Shown in pieces: positions 34,277 through 42,889 of a DNA stretch of 64,000 nt. Source of the stretch: Palsa-504 sp963834685. GTDB lineage: Bacteria; Actinomycetota; Actinomycetes; Streptosporangiales; Streptosporangiaceae. Under the pieces are notes generated by a model that was given only the letters and a program-made list of their open reading frames with translations, did not search any database and was not told where the DNA came from. Each line of letters opens with the position of its first letter. The stretch's first letter is position 1. Both the position numbers and the translations under genes were made by a program. Location: contig CAWICW010000027.1 in assembly GCA_963834685.1 (NCBI GenBank), positions 68,077-132,076 of the forward strand, read 5' to 3'.

Positions 34277-37132
34277 GTGGCTGACCGACTTGTCGTTCGC
34301 GGCGCCCGCGAGCACAACCTGAAGGACGTCTCGCTGGACCTGCCGCGGGACGCCATGATCGTGTTCACCGGGCTGTCCGGCTCGGGCAAGTCCAGCCTGG
34401 CCTTCGACACCATCTTCGCCGAGGGCCAGCGCCGGTACGTCGAGTCGCTGTCGGCCTACGCCCGGCAGTTCCTCGGCCAGATGGACAAGCCCGACGTCGA
34501 CTTCATCGACGGGCTGTCGCCGGCGGTCTCGATCGACCAGAAATCCGCGAGCCGGAACCCGCGCTCCACGGTGGGAACGATCACCGAGGTCTACGACTAC
34601 CTGCGGCTGCTGTACGCCAGGATCGGCAAGCCGCACTGCCCGATCTGCGGGCGGCCGATCGCGCGGCAGACCCCGCAGCAGATCGTGGACCGGGTGATGG
34701 AACTAGAGGAGGGGACCAGGTTCCAGGTGCTTGCTCCGGTGGTGCGCGGGCGCAAGGGCGAGTACGGCGAGCTGCTGCGGGAGCTGCAGACCAAGGGCTA
34801 CTCGCGGGCGCGGGTGGACGGTACCATCGTCCGGCTGGACGAGGCGCTGGCCGGCCAGCTGCCGGCCCTGAAGAAGTACGAGAAGCACGACATCGAGGTG
34901 ATCGTCGACCGGCTCGCGGTCAAGGACACGGCGCGGCGCCGGCTGACCGATTCGGTGGAGACCGCGCTCGGCCTGTCCGGCGGCGTGGTCATCCTGGACT
35001 TCATCGACCTGCCGGAGACCGACCAGCACCGCGAGCGGATGTACTCCGAGCACCTGGCCTGCCTGTACGACGACCTGTCCTTCGACGAGCTCGAGCCTCG
35101 CTCGTTCTCGTTCAACTCGCCGTGGGGCGCCTGCCCCGACTGCACCGGGCTGGGCACCAAACTCGAGGTCGACCCGGAGCTGATCGTCCCGGATGAGAGC
35201 AAGTCGCTGACCGGCGGCGCGCTCGCGCCGTGGAGTAGCGGCCACCTCAGCGACTACTTCGAACGGCTGATCCAGGCCCTGGGCGAGACGATCGGGTTCC
35301 GGATGGACACGCCGTGGGCCAAGCTGCCCAGCGCCGCCCGCCAGGCCCTGCTGCGCGGCTTCGACGGGCAGGTCCACGTCCGGTACCGGAACCGGTACGG
35401 CCGGGAGCGCTCGTACTACACGACGTTCGAGGGCGTGATCCCGTGGGTCGAGCGGCGGCACGCCGAGGCGGAGTCGGACTCCAGCCGGGAGAAGTTCGCC
35501 GGCTACATGCGCGAGGTGCCGTGCCCGTCTTGTGGCGGCGCCCGGCTGAAGCCGGTGTCGCTGGCGGTCACCGTGGACGGCCGGTCGATCGCCGAGCTGT
35601 GCGCGCTGCCCGTCGGCGAGCTGGCCAAGCTGCTGCTCACGCTGGAGCTGTCCGAGCGCGACCGCCAGATCGCCCAGCGGATCGTGAAGGAAGTAAACGC
35701 CCGGATGGGCTTCCTGCTCGACGTCGGGCTGGACTACCTGACCCTGGACCGCGCATCGGCCACGCTGGCAGGCGGCGAAGCCCAGCGGATCAGGCTGGCC
35801 ACCCAGATCGGCTCGGGGCTGGTCGGGGTGCTGTACGTGCTGGACGAGCCGTCCATCGGGCTGCACCAGCGGGACAACCACCGGCTGCTCGAGACCCTGC
35901 TGCGGCTGCGGGACCTGGGCAACACGCTGATCGTCGTCGAGCACGACGAGGACACGATCAAGGCCGCGGACTGGGTAGTGGACATCGGGCCGCGGGCCGG
36001 GGAGCACGGCGGCCACATCGTGGTCTCCGGGACGGTCGCCGACCTGCTGGCCAGCCCGGACTCGCTGACCGGCGCGTATCTGGCGGGACGGCAGTCCATC
36101 CCGTTGCCCGCGACCCGCAGGCCGCGGGACAAGAACCGCGAGGTCACGGTCAAGGGCGCCAGCGAGCATAACCTGCGCGGCGTGGACGTGTCGTTCCCGC
36201 TCGGCTGCCTGGTGGCGGTCACCGGGGTGTCGGGCTCGGGCAAGTCGACCCTGGTCAACGACATCCTGTACAAGGCGCTGGCCCGGGAGCTGAACGGGGC
36301 CCGGACGGTGCCGGGCAAGCATGTCAGGGTGACCGGGATCCAGCACCTGGACAAGGTGGTCCACGTTGATCAAGGGCCGATCGGACGCACCCCGCGGTCC
36401 AACCCGGCCACCTACACCGGCGTGTTCGACCACGTGCGGAAGCTGTTCGCGGCGACCACCGAGGCCAAGATCCGCGGCTACCAGCCGGGCCGGTTCTCGT
36501 TCAACGTGAAGGGCGGCCGGTGCGAGGCCTGCGCCGGGGACGGCACGATCAAGATCGAGATGCAGTTCCTGCCCGACGTCTACGTGCCGTGCGAGGTCTG
36601 CCACGGGGCCCGGTACAACACCGACACCCTGCAGGTGCACTACAAGGGCAAGACGATCGCCGAGGTCCTGGACATGCCGATCGAGGAGGCGGCCGAGTTC
36701 TTCGAGGCGGTGCCCGCCATCCACCGGCACCTGAAGACTCTGGTCGACGTCGGCCTCGGCTACGTCCGGCTCGGCCAGCCCGCCCCCACCCTGTCCGGCG
36801 GCGAGGCGCAGCGGGTCAAGCTCGCCTCGGAACTGCAGCGCCGGGCCACCGGCCGCACCATCTACGTGCTGGACGAGCCCACCACCGGGCTGCACTTCGA
36901 GGACATCCGCAAGCTGCTCGGCGTGCTGAACCGGCTGGTCGAGACCGGCAACACGGTGATCGTGATCGAGCACAACCTGGACGTCATCAAGACCGCTGAC
37001 TGGGTCATCGACCTCGGGCCCGAGGGCGGCGCGGGCGGCGGGGCGGTGGTCGCCACCGGGACGCCGGAGCAGATCGCCGCCGTCGAGGAAAGCTATACGG
37101 GCCAGTTCCTCAAGAAGATCCTCGAGGTCTGA
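34277..37132 (+). CDS. uvrA: Excinuclease ABC subunit UvrA
   Basis: 951 residues from a GTG. All landmarks of UvrA, the damage-recognition ATPase of nucleotide excision repair, are present: first Walker A GLSGSGKSSLAFDT, the two zinc modules CPDCTGLG...CPSCGGARL and CEACAGDG...CEVCHGARY, second Walker A GVSGSGKSTLVND, two ABC signatures LAGGEAQRIRLATQ and LSGGEAQRVKLASE, and Walker B strands YVLDEPSIGL and YVLDEPTTGL. No SOS-type box of the CGAAC/GTTCG form is seen upstream. It stands alone, convergent with the MFS gene. Confidence 0.97.
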   Translation: MADRLVVRGAREHNLKDVSLDLPRDAMIVFTGLSGSGKSSLAFDTIFAEGQRRYVESLSAYARQFLGQMDKPDVDFIDGLSPAVSIDQKSASRNPRSTVGTITEVYDYLRLLYARIGKPHCPICGRPIARQTPQQIVDRVMELEEGTRFQVLAPVVRGRKGEYGELLRELQTKGYSRARVDGTIVRLDEALAGQLPALKKYEKHDIEVIVDRLAVKDTARRRLTDSVETALGLSGGVVILDFIDLPETDQHRERMYSEHLACLYDDLSFDELEPRSFSFNSPWGACPDCTGLGTKLEVDPELIVPDESKSLTGGALAPWSSGHLSDYFERLIQALGETIGFRMDTPWAKLPSAARQALLRGFDGQVHVRYRNRYGRERSYYTTFEGVIPWVERRHAEAESDSSREKFAGYMREVPCPSCGGARLKPVSLAVTVDGRSIAELCALPVGELAKLLLTLELSERDRQIAQRIVKEVNARMGFLLDVGLDYLTLDRASATLAGGEAQRIRLATQIGSGLVGVLYVLDEPSIGLHQRDNHRLLETLLRLRDLGNTLIVVEHDEDTIKAADWVVDIGPRAGEHGGHIVVSGTVADLLASPDSLTGAYLAGRQSIPLPATRRPRDKNREVTVKGASEHNLRGVDVSFPLGCLVAVTGVSGSGKSTLVNDILYKALARELNGARTVPGKHVRVTGIQHLDKVVHVDQGPIGRTPRSNPATYTGVFDHVRKLFAATTEAKIRGYQPGRFSFNVKGGRCEACAGDGTIKIEMQFLPDVYVPCEVCHGARYNTDTLQVHYKGKTIAEVLDMPIEEAAEFFEAVPAIHRHLKTLVDVGLGYVRLGQPAPTLSGGEAQRVKLASELQRRATGRTIYVLDEPTTGLHFEDIRKLLGVLNRLVETGNTVIVIEHNLDVIKTADWVIDLGPEGGAGGGAVVATGTPEQIAAVEESYTGQFLKKILEV

Positions 37133-37143
37133 CGCCGGCTGGC

Positions 37144-38577
37144 CTACGGCGCCCTGGCGGGCGTGCGGTCCGGAACGGGCGGCGGAGGCGCTGAACTGGG
37201 GCCGGACGGCAGCCGACGGGTCACGGCCAGCGCCACCAGGCCAACCGCCGCTGCGGTGCAGAAGGCGGCCGTGATACCGGCACGAAGGTCACGGCCGGCC
37301 GCTGCGGCCACCGCCGCGCCGCCCACGCCGATGCCGATCGCGGTGCCGATCACGTCGGCCAGGTTCAGCGACGCCGCCGCCCGGCCCTCCTGGCCGGGCG
37401 CCGCCTTCTGCAGCATCATCAGCGAGATCGGCGCGTAGGCCAGGCCCATCCCGAAGCCGGCCACGGTCCAGGCCGCCAGGCCCTCGGCCACCGGCACGCC
37501 GGGCTGCAGGGCCAGGATCATTCCGGCGATGCCGGCCAGCACGATCACTAGCCCGCTGCGTACCAGGCGGCGTCCCTCCCAGCTATCGCTCAGCCGGGCC
37601 TGGACCCAGGCGCCGGCCGTCCAGGCCACCGTGGCGCCGGTGACGGCGATGCCCGCCACCACCGGGGTCCGATGGCGTACCGCGGTCATGGCCAGCGTCA
37701 CGTAGGCGTCCGCGCCGAAGAACGTGAACGTCAGCAGGCCCCGGCTGAGGATCGTGGCGGGCAGCCCGGCGCGCGCGGTCAAGGTGCCGGCCGGGACCAG
37801 CCGGCGTAGCGCGGGCAGCCCGGCGGCCCCGCCGGCGGCGATCAGGGCCAGGCCGCCCACTATGGCGCTCAGACGGCCCGGGCCGGCGCCGGAGCCGGCC
37901 GCGAGCGTCAGGCCGGCCAGGATCATCGTGGCGCCCGCCGCGGTACGGAAGCCGTCGATCATCCGGTGCTCTTCCGCCCCGCCAGCGGCGGGCGGTCCGA
38001 GGCGGATCAGCGCGGGCACGGCGATCGTGCCGGCCACCGCAACGATCGGCAGCAGGCCCAGGAACACCCACCGCCACCCGAACAGGTGCGCCACTTCGGC
38101 GCTGACCGCGGGTCCGGCCAGCCCCGGCGCGACCCACGCGGTGGACAGGACCGCCATCATGCGGGCCCGCAGCCCTCTGGGCAGGCTGCGGCCGATCACG
38201 GCGTAAGCAACTGAGGGCACCGCGCCAGCACCCACACCCTGCAGTACCCGGCCCGCGACCAGCACGCCCATCGAGGGCGCCAGGCCCGCCAGGGCCAGGC
38301 CGGCTCCGAACAGCACCACCCCGGCCACGAACGGGACCGCGGGCCCGCGCCGGTCGGCCTCCCGGCCGGCCGCCACGATGCCGATCACGCTGCCCAGCAT
38401 GAACCCGCTGAACGCCCAGCCGTACAGGCGCAGGCCGCCCAGATCCCGGGCTACCACCGGCATGACGGTCACCACCGCCAGTGCCTCGGACGCCACGAAG
38501 GTGATAGTCAGGACCAGGCCGACGGTCAGGGCGCGTCGCTGCGGGGCCATCAGCCCCCCGTCCTGACCCTCGTTCAT
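37144..38577 (-). CDS. MFS transporter
   Basis: 477 residues. The N-terminal helix contains the usual EALAVVTVMPVVARDLGG, and the A-motif region is FMLGSVIGIVAAGREADRRGP. A second signature is GRVLQGVGAGAVPSVAYAVIGRSLPRGLRARMMAVLS. About 14 hydrophobic segments suggest the DHA2-type drug-efflux branch. The C-terminus is Pro/Arg-rich and hydrophilic. The substrate is not readable; this branch typically exports drugs or toxic compounds. It stops 11 bp from the uvrA stop. Confidence 0.88.
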   Translation of the reverse strand: MNEGQDGGLMAPQRRALTVGLVLTITFVASEALAVVTVMPVVARDLGGLRLYGWAFSGFMLGSVIGIVAAGREADRRGPAVPFVAGVVLFGAGLALAGLAPSMGVLVAGRVLQGVGAGAVPSVAYAVIGRSLPRGLRARMMAVLSTAWVAPGLAGPAVSAEVAHLFGWRWVFLGLLPIVAVAGTIAVPALIRLGPPAAGGAEEHRMIDGFRTAAGATMILAGLTLAAGSGAGPGRLSAIVGGLALIAAGGAAGLPALRRLVPAGTLTARAGLPATILSRGLLTFTFFGADAYVTLAMTAVRHRTPVVAGIAVTGATVAWTAGAWVQARLSDSWEGRRLVRSGLVIVLAGIAGMILALQPGVPVAEGLAAWTVAGFGMGLAYAPISLMMLQKAAPGQEGRAAASLNLADVIGTAIGIGVGGAAVAAAAGRDLRAGITAAFCTAAAVGLVALAVTRRLPSGPSSAPPPPVPDRTPARAP

Positions 38578-38653
38578 CAGCCTCTCCGGTCTAGCCCCGC
38601 CCCTTGAGCCTAAGCGCGTCGCCGGGACCGATGAGCCCGGGCGTGAGGCGCGG

Positions 38654-38869
38654 TCAGGCGGGCCGCTCGTCGAGCCGGAAGCCGACCTTCACCGAGACCT
38701 GGAAGTGGCAGCGCCCGTCCTCGATGCGGCCCCGCATCCCGGTGACCTCGAACCAGTCCAGGTTGTGCAGGGTCTCCGAAGCGCGGCTGACGGCGCCCTT
38801 GATCGCGTCGTCGATGCCGTCGGTGGAGGAGCCGACGATCTCGGTGATCGAGTAAATGTTGTCTGCCAT
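38654..38869 (-). CDS. Dodecin
   Basis: 71 residues, the normal dodecin length. It has the pattern VYxxTEIVGSS as YSITEIVGSSTDGIDDAIKGAV, the flavin-stacking Trp in LDWFEVTGMRG, and the C-terminal strand HFQVSVKVGFRLDE. Dodecamers store or buffer flavin (FMN, FAD) or CoA-related molecules. The ATG is preceded by GGAAGGG about 8 nt upstream. The 76 bp downstream toward the MFS gene hold no feature I can support. Confidence 0.93.
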   Translation of the reverse strand: MADNIYSITEIVGSSTDGIDDAIKGAVSRASETLHNLDWFEVTGMRGRIEDGRCHFQVSVKVGFRLDERPA

Positions 38870-38930
38870 CGGTGATCCCTTCCGCGAGTGGGTCTTCCCA
38901 CCGCTTACCCCGAACCCGGCGTCGCCTCAC

Positions 38931-39122
38931 TCACCGGTCGCCGGTCAGGCGGGCGGCCCGGGCGTGCAGGTAGCGCTGCTGCGGGAGGTTGCTCGTGCGG
39001 GTGGCCGCCGCGAGATAGGCAGCCCGGGCCGCGTCGCGCTCGCCGGCCATCTCCAGCAGGTGCGCGCTGACCGCGGGCAGCCGGTGGTCCCCGGTCATCC
39101 GCTCGTCGGCGCCGAGCCCGGC
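38931..39122 (-). pseudogene. Remnant of an ECF (SigJ-type) sigma factor C-terminus
   Basis: Read in one frame, this stretch encodes about 60 residues ending in TGA at 38931, including GDHRLPAVSAHLLEMAGERD and AATRTSNLPQQRYLHARAARL. This is the recognised C-terminal tail of large ECF sigma factors with a SnoaL/TPR-like extension, here with no sigma-2 or sigma-4 DNA-binding regions. It is out of frame with the YciI-like start 39095-39316. No start codon serves the fragment, so it is taken as a deletion remnant. Confidence 0.7.
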
Positions 39123-39316
39123 GAGTGGACCGGGGCGGCCAGCCCCCGCGTGTCCACCAGTTCCCCAGATTCGGCAAGCTCCTGGTTGAACGACTCCATG
39201 AACGTCCCGAGTGCGGCGAACTCCTCCCGGGACCAGGCTGGCCTGCCTTCCGTGGCCCGGCCGGCCATCGAGTCGTAGTCCCGCTGCGAGCCGTACACCA
39301 AGATCATGTACTTCAT
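39095..39316 (-). pseudogene. Truncated YciI-like (DGPF) protein
   Basis: The ATG at 39316 has a good GAGGAG upstream and opens MKYMILVYGSQRDYDSMAG, the standard YciI-related N-terminus, continuing to ELVDTRGLAAPVH. Family members run about 115-125 residues; this one ends at residue 73 with SPGSAPTSG, which is not conserved. The frame breaks where the sigma-factor tail begins. In actinomycetes YciI genes of this kind are usually followed by just such a sigma factor, so the region is read as an internal deletion of both genes. Confidence 0.75.
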
Positions 39317-39454
39317 GATCGCTCCTCTCGGTTCGGCGCCTGGGTTAAGACGCGTGCTTCAGCAGAGACGTCGAGGCGGCTGGCTCATCCCGGACATCCG
39401 CGCCGCGACTATACGCTCGACCTGCGCGACGAGCTCGCGGACAGGGGGTGCGCG

Positions 39455-40093
39455 GTGGAGATCATGACCGGCGGCGGGCTGGCGCGGGCCGAGCTGGAGG
39501 GGGGCGATCCGGCTGAGCGCGGCGCGGTCCGGTTCCTGCTGGTGCTCACGCACGGGGCGGGCGGCAGCGCGGGCTCACCCGACCTGCTGGCGGCCCGCGA
39601 CGCCGCGCTCGGGCTCGGCGGGCTGGTGGCTCGCGTGACCCAGCCGTACCGGGTCAGGGGGGCCCGGGCGCCTGGCTCGGCGGTCCGCCAGGACGCCGCC
39701 TGGATCGAGATCGTGGCCGCGCTGACGGGGCTCGTACCGGGCGTCCCGCTCGTTCAGGGCGGGCGGAGTAACGGAGCGCGGGTGGCGTGCCGCACGGCGG
39801 CCGCCGTCGCAGCCCGGGCCGTGATCGCGCTGGCGTTTCCGCTGCGGCCGCCTGGCCGGGCGGGGCAGAGCCGGCTGGCTGAGCTGCGCTCCGCGGGGGC
39901 GGGCGGGGCCGCGGTGCTGGTAGTCAACGGGGAGCGTGACCCATTCGGGATCCCCGGGGCCACGGATGCGGACCGGGTCGTCGTCGTGCCGGGGGAGACG
40001 CATTCGCTGAAAGGTCACCGCGCCGTCATCGCCGGGGCCGTGGCCGACTGGCTGCCCGGCGTGCTGCGCTCAAGGGCTTCAACTGAGGGATAG
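39455..40093 (+). CDS. KANL3/TEX30-like alpha/beta hydrolase
   Basis: 212 residues from a GTG at 39455 (an ATG at 39464 is possible). The alpha/beta-hydrolase pattern is LVLTHGAGGSAG (oxyanion loop), the nucleophile motif GGRSNGARVACRTA (Ser about residue 115), and the late motif LVVNGERDPFG with the acid and ETHSLKG with the His. This matches the KANL3/TEX30 branch often annotated as dienelactone hydrolase-like. Substrate unknown. It is convergent with the DUF5999 gene. Confidence 0.82.
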   Translation: MEIMTGGGLARAELEGGDPAERGAVRFLLVLTHGAGGSAGSPDLLAARDAALGLGGLVARVTQPYRVRGARAPGSAVRQDAAWIEIVAALTGLVPGVPLVQGGRSNGARVACRTAAAVAARAVIALAFPLRPPGRAGQSRLAELRSAGAGGAAVLVVNGERDPFGIPGATDADRVVVVPGETHSLKGHRAVIAGAVADWLPGVLRSRASTEG

Positions 40094-40111
40094 CAAAGGG
40101 GGGTCGCCAGA

Positions 40112-40387
40112 TCAGGCACCCCGCTGGGTGCCGCCGGAGGCGGATAACGCCGCCGGCGCCTGCCCGCCGTGCTGCGGTGTAACCCGGGCCGGGCGGTCGA
40201 AGGCCAGGTCCGTGGGCCGATGCGGTGCGATGGACGCACCGTCAGGCAGGAGTTCCCCCGTGTCTTCGAAGATCACAATGCCGTTGCAGAGCAGGCTCCA
40301 GCCCTGCTCGGGGTGGCTGACGATGGTGTGCGCCGCTTCGCGGTCCGGGGCTGACGCCTCCGGACACTGCGGCGAGTGTGGGCACAT
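40112..40387 (-). CDS. DUF5999 family protein
   Basis: 91 residues from the ATG at 40387, which has AGGAGG 7 nt upstream; an ATG nine codons further up lies on the other side of that Shine-Dalgarno and is rejected. The protein begins MCPHSPQCPEASAPDREAA and contains SHPEQGWSLLCNGIVIFED, then GELLPDG, a signature shared by small actinomycete proteins of unknown function. Two Cys residues near the start could bind metal. No further annotation is possible. Confidence 0.85.
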   Translation of the reverse strand: MCPHSPQCPEASAPDREAAHTIVSHPEQGWSLLCNGIVIFEDTGELLPDGASIAPHRPTDLAFDRPARVTPQHGGQAPAALSASGGTQRGA

Positions 40388-40851
40388 ATCAGTGCCTCCT
40401 GGTTGGTTCATCATGTGTGTTCTTGATTAGTTGCTAGTGTGCCGCAGCTCTCGCGATCGTTATATGGCTCAGGCGAATCGTTTTCTCACTCGCCTTCTGT
40501 AGCGTTCCGCTAGTTTCTGTCTGGCACAGATTGACTACTAGTTGTAACTAAGTGGCTCTACTGTGTGTCACAGTATAATACTTCTGTGTAGTTTTCGCTG
40601 CCCTGCCGACCAAGTGGCCTAGACCATTCTAGGGCCTTGCCCGACCCATGTGGCCTAGACCAACTCTGCCCCTCCTGATCCTCCGGCGCAAGCGACACGC
40701 CTCATTGCAACAATCGATTGCTGTGTATACATTTCCGCGGAGCGCCCGGAACCATGCAGAGCCGCGGCCGGACTGGCCCCCTCTATCTGGAGACGTCGCA
40801 GCACCCCGGAAGGTTCACCACGGCCGGGGGAGGAATTCCTGGGACGGGGAC
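40388..40851. other. AT-richer intergenic island, about 460 bp
   Basis: The stretch from roughly 40420 to 40740 is visibly poorer in G+C than the rest of the window. No gene is seen. It contains the 13-bp direct repeat GTGGCCTAGACCA, an odd palindrome AGTAT-A-ATACT (40572-40582), a perfect TATAAT at 40575 without a clear -35, and CACAG/CTGTG half-sites around it. It separates the DUF5999 gene and an unknown gene that both read leftward. Confidence 0.6.
40614..40662 (+). repeat. 13-bp direct repeat GTGGCCTAGACCA
   Basis: Copies lie at 40614-40626 and 40650-40662, 36 bp apart start to start. The first is followed at once by TCTAGGGCC, which with GGCCTAGA forms an interrupted palindrome. Such paired sites often bind a regulator or mark the ends of an excised element; neither can be shown here. 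Confidence 0.55.
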
Positions 40852-41277
40852 TCAGGCCTTGGTGATCTGGGCCTGCAGCGGGCTGGGCTCGAACATCACG
40901 GCCGGGATGTCGTTGAGACGATGGGTTTCGCGCAGGGTGAGCAGGCGCTCGGCCTCGGCGGTGAGAGCGTGGATGTGCGGCTTGGCCCTGGCCTTGCGCC
41001 GGTAGATGCGGTCGTCGTAGCCGCGCGGGCCGATCTCCGCGCGCTGCTCCGCGAAGGCGGCGTGCATGGCGTCGGTCAGTGCGGAGTCCAGGGCCAGCGC
41101 GAGGCGGCGCAACTCGGCGTCGGGGGCGCGGCGGGCCTGCGCCTGGCGGAACTGGGTCTCGGCCTCGCTCGCCGCGTCGAGAAGTTCCGGCCGCCGGGCG
41201 GCGAGCGCCGCGTCGGCCGCGTAGTTCTGCTCCGCCTCGCTGCTGGGCTTGTAGCGGTTCATGACCCCAGGTCTCAT
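40852..41277 (-). CDS. Hypothetical helical protein
   Basis: 141 residues from the ATG at 41277 (or 136 from an ATG at 41262). It is strongly helical and charged, with alternating Ala/Glu/Arg, for example EAETQFRQAQARRAPDAELRR, and a basic patch RIYRRKARAKPH around residue 90. There is no membrane segment or known motif. It stands downstream of a gene remnant and upstream of the AT-rich island. The coding pattern is consistent with a real gene; the function is unknown. Confidence 0.55.
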   Translation of the reverse strand: MRPGVMNRYKPSSEAEQNYAADAALAARRPELLDAASEAETQFRQAQARRAPDAELRRLALALDSALTDAMHAAFAEQRAEIGPRGYDDRIYRRKARAKPHIHALTAEAERLLTLRETHRLNDIPAVMFEPSPLQAQITKA

Positions 41278-41323
41278 GCCCGTAGGGTACCCGGCCAGGG
41301 GTCTGGGGGCGCGCCGGCCCCGC

Positions 41324-41675
41324 TCACGAATAGTCGCGGAAAGCGGGCCAGGCCTGCGCCCAGGATGACCGCAGGCCGGTGGCCACGAAGATCTGCGCGC
41401 CCTGCTCGTCGTCGCTGACGCCGAGGCCGTTCCAGAACGCGGCCACGAGGCGGACCTGGGCGAACTCGCGGCGCAGCAGGGCCGGGTCGACGTTCACCGC
41501 GATGACCGCCTCATCGCCCGCGGGCGGCGGGCCCCACAGCCAGAAGTTGTTGGCGCCGCTGTAGGCCTGCGGCAGGGCGAGCCCGGGACCGTAGCGGTCG
41601 ATCGCCCCCGCCTCGCCGTAGTTCCCGGTCAAGATGGCGGTCTGCCGCCGCTGCGGGCCGGGCAGCGACTGGTGT
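41324..41675 (-). pseudogene. C-terminal fragment of a GT39-type membrane glycosyltransferase
   Basis: The reading frame encodes QTAILTGNYGEAGAIDRYG, LPQAYSGANNFWLWGPPP and DPALLRREFAQVRLVA. These motifs belong to the soluble C-terminal domain of ArnT/PMT-like (GT39) proteins, which are normally 450-600 residues with 10-12 membrane helices. Here about 115 residues remain; the frame continues to about 41675 and then meets an unrelated sequence on the other strand. The N-terminal catalytic and membrane part is absent. Confidence 0.7.
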
Positions 41676-41926
41676 TCGCGCGGCGGCCGCCGCAGACCGC
41701 TCCCGCGCCGTCACGGCTTGCCTCGCTGACGGCGCGGGAGCGGGAGGTGCTGGTGCTGCTGGCCCGGGGCGGCAGCAACATCGAGATCGCGGCCGCGCTG
41801 TTCGTCAGCGAGGCGACGGTCAAGGCGCACGTCGGAAACCTGCTGGCCAAGCTCGGGCTCCGCGACCAGGTGCAGGCCGTGATCCTGGCCTACGAGACCG
41901 GCATTGTGATCCCGGGGTCGCCCTAG
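41672..41926 (+). pseudogene. Truncated NarL/LuxR-type regulator (DNA-binding domain only)
   Basis: 84 residues from a GTG; the family part starts about residue 15. The LuxR-type HTH is complete: LTAREREVLVLLARGGSNIE, then AALFVSEATVKAHVGNLLAKLGLRD, QAVILAYETGIV. Response regulators of this type have a 120-residue receiver before it; that is missing and the upstream sequence is the GT39 fragment read on the other strand. No Shine-Dalgarno is seen, so expression is doubtful. Confidence 0.7.
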
Positions 41927-42825
41927 GCCTCCGCGGTCGGCTCGCCCAGGGTGACCTGGATGGTGCGCTCCTCGGTGCCGCGCAGGACGGTCATCTCGAC
42001 CGCGCCGCCGGGCGCCGCCGCCCGGAGGGCGCCGGACAGGTCGTCGACGGTGCGGACGGGCTGGCCGGCGGCCGTCACGATCAGGTCGCCGCGGGCCAGG
42101 CCGGCGCGGGCGGCCGGGCTGTTCTCGGCGACCTCGCGGATGAGCAGGCCGTCAGCCTCAGGGAGGCCGACGGCGCGGCGCAGCCGCCGGGCCACGTGGC
42201 CGGGAGCGATCGCGACGCCCAGCCGGGGCGGCTGGACCGATTCACCGCGGGCCAGCGCGTCGACCCGGCCGCGCAGCGCCTCGTCGGCGGGAATGGCCAG
42301 GTAGAAGCCCTCGCCCAGGCGGTTCGTGTTGATCCCGAGCAGCTGCCCGGCGGCGTTCAGGACCGGACCGCCTGAGGAGCCGGGCAGCAACGGGGCCGTG
42401 TGCTCGAGGCTGCCGGTGATGCGCAGGCCGCGCGGGCCTCGGAAGCTCCGGTCGATGCCGGAGACGAACCCGAACGTCACCCGCAGCCCGCGCCCGCCCG
42501 GATTGGCCAGCGCGAAGACGGGCGTCCCGATGGCGGGTGCGTCGGCGGCCCACGGCAGGGCCGGAGCCTGACCGGTCTCGACCTCGACCACGGCGAGGTC
42601 GCCGTCGATGTCGGTCCCGGCCAAGGTCCCCTCGGCGGTGTGCCCGTCGGCGAAGGTGACCGTCACCTTGCTGCCGCGGACGTTGTGCGCGTTGGTCAGC
42701 ACCCGGTTCTCGCCGAGCACGATGCCAGAGCCCACGCCCCACCGTTGCCCGATGCCCACCACCGAGGAACCGCCTTCCTCGGCCAGCCGCGCGATGCTGG
42801 CCTGGATCTCGTCGAGGATCGTCAT
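41923..42825 (-). CDS. Trypsin-like serine protease with PDZ domain (HtrA-like)
   Basis: 300 residues. Catalytic triad: His47 in LTNAHNVRG, Asp76 in DIDGDLAVVEV, Ser151 in LLPGSSGGPVLN. A C-terminal PDZ domain (about residues 195-295) shows GLARGDLIVTAAGQPV. There is no signal peptide or membrane segment, so it is predicted cytosolic, unlike the membrane-anchored HtrA proteases. It is divergent from the HxlR gene and shares the palindrome at 42850-42873 in its 5' region. Its stop overlaps the upstream remnant by 4 bp. Confidence 0.88.
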   Translation of the reverse strand: MTILDEIQASIARLAEEGGSSVVGIGQRWGVGSGIVLGENRVLTNAHNVRGSKVTVTFADGHTAEGTLAGTDIDGDLAVVEVETGQAPALPWAADAPAIGTPVFALANPGGRGLRVTFGFVSGIDRSFRGPRGLRITGSLEHTAPLLPGSSGGPVLNAAGQLLGINTNRLGEGFYLAIPADEALRGRVDALARGESVQPPRLGVAIAPGHVARRLRRAVGLPEADGLLIREVAENSPAARAGLARGDLIVTAAGQPVRTVDDLSGALRAAAPGGAVEMTVLRGTEERTIQVTLGEPTAEA

Positions 42826-42849
42826 CTCTTCTCACATCCCTTGGGAGTT

Positions 42850-42873
42850 AGTAGTAATTTGCAAGTTACTACT
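42850..42873. promoter_or_regulatory. Candidate HxlR operator
   Basis: AGTAGTAA (42850-42857) and TTACTACT (42866-42873) are perfect 8-bp inverted arms separated by 8 bp. The site sits in the 64-bp gap between the divergent htrA-like and hxlR-type genes, 17 bp before the latter's ATG and overlapping its Shine-Dalgarno region. The arm sequence and spacing resemble operators of HxlR/MarR-type dimers. Confidence 0.7.
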
Positions 42874-42889
42874 GACTCGAGGAGTGTCA

